From: Rhodospirillales bacterium
Lineage (GTDB): Bacteria > Pseudomonadota > Alphaproteobacteria > ATCC43930 > CGMCC-115725
DNA: 8,475 nucleotides
Assembly: GCA_015654725.1 (NCBI GenBank)
Contig: JAATGI010000414.1
Span: 1 to 8,475, forward strand
Direction of reading: 5' to 3'
In this document: positions 6,052 to 8,475 of the stretch, one piece after another
Layout of the letters: every line of letters starts with the position of its first letter
How positions within the stretch are numbered: the first letter of the stretch is position 1
Notes under the pieces: model-generated
Seen by the model: only the letters and a program-made list of their open reading frames with translations
Databases searched by the model: none
What the model was told of the DNA's origin: nothing
Translations under genes and position numbers: made by a program

Positions 6052-7262
6052 CACACCACGCCGCGTTCGCGTAGCCGCGCGATCTCTTCGCCCGACATAT
6101 TCAGCAACTCGCGCAAAATCTCGTCGGTGTGCTGGCCGAGGGTCGGCGGCGCGAAGCGATATTCGACCGGCGTGCCGGAATATTTTATCGGGTTGGCGAT
6201 GAGCGCGATCGGCTCGGGCAGGCCCGCATGCTTCATCGTCACCACCATCTCCCGCGCCTTGACCTGTGGATCGGCGAAGACCTGATCGAGCGTGTTGATC
6301 GGGCTGCACGGCACGCCTTCGCGCTCCAGCCCCTCGATCCAATGCGCGGATGGTTGCTTCGCGATCAGCGATTTCAGGATCGGTATCAAGGTTTCGCGGT
6401 TGGTGACTCGCGTGGCGTTTGTGGCGAAGCGCGGATCGCCCGCGAGTTCCGGCGCGCGCGCGAAGGCGCAGAATTTCTTGAATTGGCCGTCGTTGCCGAT
6501 GGCGAGCACGATATGTCCGTCGGCGCTGGCGAAGACCTGATAGGGCACGACGCTGGCATGGGCGTTGCCGAGGCGCGGCGGCGCCTGGCCGGTAGAGAGA
6601 TAGGCTTGGCCCTGATTGCCGAGCCAGGCGATCTGCGTGTCGAGAAGCGCCATGTCGATGTGTTGGCCGCGTCCGGTCGCGTCACGGTGCCGGAGCGCGG
6701 CCAGGATCGCGACCGCGCTATACATGCCGGCCATCAGATCGGCGAAGGCGACCGCGCCCTTCATCGGCTCGCCCTCGGGCTCGCCTTGAAGGCTCATGAT
6801 GCCGCCCATGGCCTGTGCCAGGAAATCATAGCCCGGGCGCGGCGCGTAAGGCCCGGTCTGGCCGAAGCCGGTCAAGGAGCAATAGACCAGGCGCGGGAAC
6901 TCGGCATGAATCACCTCGTAACCGAGGCCGTATTTCGCCAGCGTGCCGACCTTGTAATTCTCGATGATAACGTCGCAATGCGCGATGAGCCGCAGCGCCA
7001 GGTCGCGCCCCTCCGGCTTGGCGAAATCGAGCGTCAGCGAGCGCTTGGCGCGATTGGCCGAGAGATAGTAGGTCGCCTCGATATCGTGGCTGGCCGCGTC
7101 CTTCAGGTACGGCGGGCCCCAGCGGCGCGTGTCGTCGCCTTCGCCCGGCCGCTCGATCTTGATGATGTCGGCGCCGAGATCGCCGAGCAATTGGGTGCAG
7201 CTCGGCCCCGCCAGAACGCGGCTCAGATCGAAAACGCGGATTCCTGAAAGCGGTCCGGCCAT
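6051..7262 (-). CDS. CaiB/BaiF family (family III) CoA-transferase
   Basis: The 403-aa protein is a typical family III CoA-transferase. It has GIRVFDLSRVLAGP (7-20), LGDLGADIIKIERPGEGDDTR (26-46), IIENYKVGTLAKYGLGYE (99-116), LTGFGQTGPYAPRPGYDFLAQA (130-151), FADLMAGMYS (173-182) and GRGQHIDMALLD (198-209). By alignment with formyl-CoA transferase, D175 is the catalytic aspartate that forms the acyl anhydride. The later GNAHASVVPYQVF...GND.QF..FC pattern is reminiscent of dicarboxylate-type transferases such as succinyl-CoA:glutarate CoA-transferase, but the substrate cannot be read from sequence. ATG 7262 is chosen because the protein then begins MAGPLSGIRV as in homologues; an in-frame GTG at 7286 lies inside the inverted repeat. 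No strong Shine-Dalgarno is visible. It is the first gene of the operon with the DUF488 and monooxygenase genes, and the substrate may feed or drain the monooxygenase pathway. Confidence 0.9.
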   Translation of the reverse strand: MAGPLSGIRVFDLSRVLAGPSCTQLLGDLGADIIKIERPGEGDDTRRWGPPYLKDAASHDIEATYYLSANRAKRSLTLDFAKPEGRDLALRLIAHCDVIIENYKVGTLAKYGLGYEVIHAEFPRLVYCSLTGFGQTGPYAPRPGYDFLAQAMGGIMSLQGEPEGEPMKGAVAFADLMAGMYSAVAILAALRHRDATGRGQHIDMALLDTQIAWLGNQGQAYLSTGQAPPRLGNAHASVVPYQVFASADGHIVLAIGNDGQFKKFCAFARAPELAGDPRFATNATRVTNRETLIPILKSLIAKQPSAHWIEGLEREGVPCSPINTLDQVFADPQVKAREMVVTMKHAGLPEPIALIANPIKYSGTPVEYRFAPPTLGQHTDEILRELLNMSGEEIARLRERGVV

Positions 7263-7335
7263 AAAAACAATCAACCACCAAGACACAAAGACACCAAGAG
7301 GATTGTCATCTTGGTGCCTTGGCGTCTTGGTGGTT
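7263..7335 (-). terminator. Possible terminator after ruvX formed by the long hairpin
   Basis: Read leftward from ruvX, the hairpin of 7335-7273 is followed by TTGATTGTTTTT, giving a stem and a short T run, as in intrinsic terminators. The stem (27 nt with three mismatches) is longer than usual and the T run is interrupted. On the plus strand a longer T-rich stretch (7339-7350) also follows the stem, but no rightward gene needs it. If it terminates, the CoA-transferase operon would need a promoter inside the repeat; I see no clear one. Confidence 0.3.
7273..7335. repeat. Inverted repeat made of 8-nt units
   Basis: The left arm (7273-7299) is AAC followed by three 8-nt units: CACCAAGA, CACAAAGA, CACCAAGA. 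The right arm (7309-7335) is the mirror: TCTTGGTG, CCTTGGCG, TCTTGGTG, then GTT. The arms match at 24 of 27 positions around a 9-nt loop (GGATTGTCA). The composition is unlike the flanking genes. I recall similar CACCAAGA-rich intergenic repeats in many environmental bacterial genomes, so it may be a copy of a dispersed repeat family. It fills most of the ruvX-to-CoA-transferase gap. Confidence 0.85.
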
Positions 7336-7349
7336 CAATTTTTTTCTTT

Positions 7350-7820
7350 TCATCGACGCTCTCGATTCATCCAATCCAGAAACCCTTGGAGAATATAGGC
7401 CGCGGCGGCGCGGTCGATGATCTCGGCGCGGCGCTTGCGGGTCAGGTCGGCTTCGATCATGCCGCGCTCGACCGCGAGCGTGGACATGCGCTCGTCCCAA
7501 AAGGTCAGCGGCTGGTCGCGCGCGGCGAGGACGTTCTTACCGAACTGCCGGACGCTTTGGGTGCGCGGCCCATCCTTGCCGTCGAGCCGCAGCGGCAGCC
7601 CCACCACCAGCCCGCCGGCGCCATGCCCGTCGATCGCCGCCGAAAGCGCCGCCATGTCCGCCTTGAACGTGCCGCGGCGGATTGTGGCGAGCGGCGTGGC
7701 GATGACCAGCCGCGTGTCGGACAGCGCCATCCCAATCGTCTTGGTCCCGACATCGAGACCGATCAGTCGCGTGCCCGGCGACAGTGTCGCGCGGAACTCG
7801 CCAGGATTGCAGAGTGGCAT
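7350..7820 (-). CDS. ruvX: YqgF/RuvX family RNase H-fold nuclease (putative pre-16S rRNA nuclease)
   Basis: The 156-aa protein has the complete YqgF/RuvX signature: IGLDVGTKTIGMALSD (20-35), VVGLPLRLDG (72-81) with TQSVRQF (87-93), and the C-terminal block FWDERMSTLAVE (107-118) and KRRAEIIDRAAAAYILQGFLD (129-149). The acidic residues expected to bind metal in the RNase H-like fold are D23, E110 and D136. E. coli YqgF processes the 5' end of 16S rRNA, and the family was first described as a putative Holliday-junction resolvase; in vivo roles vary. Length is slightly above the usual 140-150 because of a short N-terminal extension (MPLCNPGEFRATLSPGT), so an internal start is possible, though no obvious one is visible. 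It is divergent from gatC with 45 bp between starts and is followed by the 8-nt-unit hairpin. Confidence 0.93.
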   Translation of the reverse strand: MPLCNPGEFRATLSPGTRLIGLDVGTKTIGMALSDTRLVIATPLATIRRGTFKADMAALSAAIDGHGAGGLVVGLPLRLDGKDGPRTQSVRQFGKNVLAARDQPLTFWDERMSTLAVERGMIEADLTRKRRAEIIDRAAAAYILQGFLDWMNRERR

Positions 7821-7865
7821 AGCGGATGTTAGCGTGATCTGACCGCGAATTCAGAGACTTATATC

Positions 7866-8153
7866 ATGGCCTTGGACAAGGCCATCGTGGCGCGCATCGC
7901 CACGTTGGCGCGCATCAAAGTTCCCGAAAGCGAGCTCGAGCCGCTGGCGCGGGAGTTGTCGCAAATCCTGACTTGGATCGAGCAGTTGAACGAGGTCGAT
8001 ATCGCCGGGATCGAGCCGATGGCGAGCGTCGCGGCGATGACGCTCCCGATGCGCGAGGATGTGGTCGCCGATGGCGGCGATCGCGACGCCATCCTCAAGA
8101 ACGCGCCACAGACCGCGCGCGGCTTTTTCCTGGTTCCGAAGGTGGTGGAGTGA
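7866..8153 (+). CDS. gatC: Asp-tRNA(Asn)/Glu-tRNA(Gln) amidotransferase subunit C
   Basis: This 95-aa protein is GatC, the small subunit that stabilises GatA and joins it to GatB in the transamidosome making Gln-tRNA(Gln) and/or Asn-tRNA(Asn). Visible family features are VARIATLARIKVPESELEPLARELSQIL (an N-terminal helical pair), WIEQLNEVDIAGIEPM (39-54), LPMREDVV (62-69) and the ending APQTARGFFLVPKVVE (82-97 region), which matches the usual 'AP...GFFxVPKVxE' C-terminus. Length is standard. A weak AGAGA lies about 9 nt before the ATG. The stop overlaps the gatA start by 4 nt (GTGA), so the two are translationally coupled, and gatB may follow beyond the window as in many alphaproteobacteria. 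Confidence 0.95.
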   Translation: MALDKAIVARIATLARIKVPESELEPLARELSQILTWIEQLNEVDIAGIEPMASVAAMTLPMREDVVADGGDRDAILKNAPQTARGFFLVPKVVE

Positions 8154-8475
8154 GCGACCTCACCGGTCTGACGTTGGCCGATGCCCGCGCGGGCTTGGCG
8201 CGCAAGCAATTCTCGGCGCGCGAATTGGCCGAAGCGCATATCGGCGCGATGGAAGTGGCGCGGTCGCTCAATGCCTTCATCACCGAGACGCCGGAACGCG
8301 CGCTGGCGATGGCCGCCGAAAGCGATGCGCGGCTCGCGCGCGGCGAGGGCAGGGCGCTCGACGGCCTGCCGCTCGCGATCAAGGATTTGTTTTGCACCAA
8401 GGATGTGCTCACCACCGCCTGTTCGCGCATTCTCGGCGGTTTTACGCCGCCTTATGAATCGACGGTCACCGAGAA
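8150..8475 (+). CDS. gatA: Asp-tRNA(Asn)/Glu-tRNA(Gln) amidotransferase subunit A (partial, cut by window end)
   Basis: Starting at GTG 8150, which overlaps the gatC stop by 4 nt, the frame stays open to the window edge and gives 108 residues. It begins MSDLTGLTLADARAGL, continues with FSARELAEAHIGAME and LNAFITETPERALAMA, and reaches LDGLPLAIKDLFCTKDVLTT. K78 in LAIKD matches the catalytic lysine of the amidase-signature Lys-Ser-Ser triad; the two serines lie beyond the window. GatA hydrolyses glutamine to supply ammonia to GatB for transamidation of mischarged tRNA. The GTG start explains why an ATG-only scan would miss the N-terminus. Nothing is unusual in the visible part. Confidence 0.93.
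   Translation, partial: MSDLTGLTLADARAGLARKQFSARELAEAHIGAMEVARSLNAFITETPERALAMAAESDARLARGEGRALDGLPLAIKDLFCTKDVLTTACSRILGGFTPPYESTVTE

Noticed and set aside
6129..7247. 372-codon plus-strand frame opposite the CoA-transferase
   Set aside because: Shadow of the CaiB-type gene; Arg/Ala-rich with no motifs.
7129..7398. Short plus-strand frame through the inverted repeat
   Set aside because: It is formed by reading the repeat and antisense ends of two genes; no ribosome binding site or motif.

Overview
The window looks like chromosomal DNA from a GC-rich alphaproteobacterium. The support is the high GC at third codon positions, the divergent ruvX / gatC-gatA arrangement that I recall from alphaproteobacteria, and the mix of CoA-transferase and acyl-CoA-dehydrogenase-like genes typical of metabolically versatile soil or aquatic members. 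No species is assigned. I see no phage, IS element, CRISPR array, tRNA or rRNA.

Layout, left to right. Bases 1-47 may hold the N-terminus of a leftward gene (arginase-like, weak). At 197-1453 (+) is an aspartate carbamoyltransferase whose C-terminus carries a PyrI-type four-cysteine zinc module. It faces an MgtC/SapB-family membrane protein (1461-2135, -), with only 7 bp between the stop codons. A 226-bp divergent spacer follows. Then come a six-helix membrane protein of unknown role (2362-3228, +) and a persulfide dioxygenase-rhodanese fusion (3298-4323, +). The fusion gene faces, across 1 bp, the end of a tight leftward operon: CaiB/BaiF-type CoA-transferase (7262-6051), DUF488 protein (6051-5611) and flavin-dependent monooxygenase of the acyl-CoA-dehydrogenase fold (5587-4325). 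Upstream of that operon lies a long inverted repeat built from 8-nt units, then ruvX (7820-7350, -). Divergent from ruvX is gatC (7866-8153, +), overlapping gatA (8150 onward, cut by the window edge).

Functionally this is a mosaic. gatCA (tRNA-dependent amidation) and ruvX (rRNA processing or DNA repair) are housekeeping. The ATCase is the committed step of pyrimidine synthesis. The CoA-transferase and monooxygenase suggest a catabolic or detoxifying pathway with an unknown acid or aromatic substrate. The persulfide dioxygenase handles sulfane sulfur.

The most notable observations are: the ATCase fused to the PyrI zinc module without the PyrI nucleotide-binding domain; an insertion of about 45 residues in that ATCase; a 26-bp AT-rich near-palindrome straddling the DUF488 stop just upstream of the monooxygenase; and the inverted array of 8-nt units between ruvX and the CoA-transferase operon. 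I do not see convincing evidence of an entirely new multi-gene system; the unusual ATCase architecture is the best lead.
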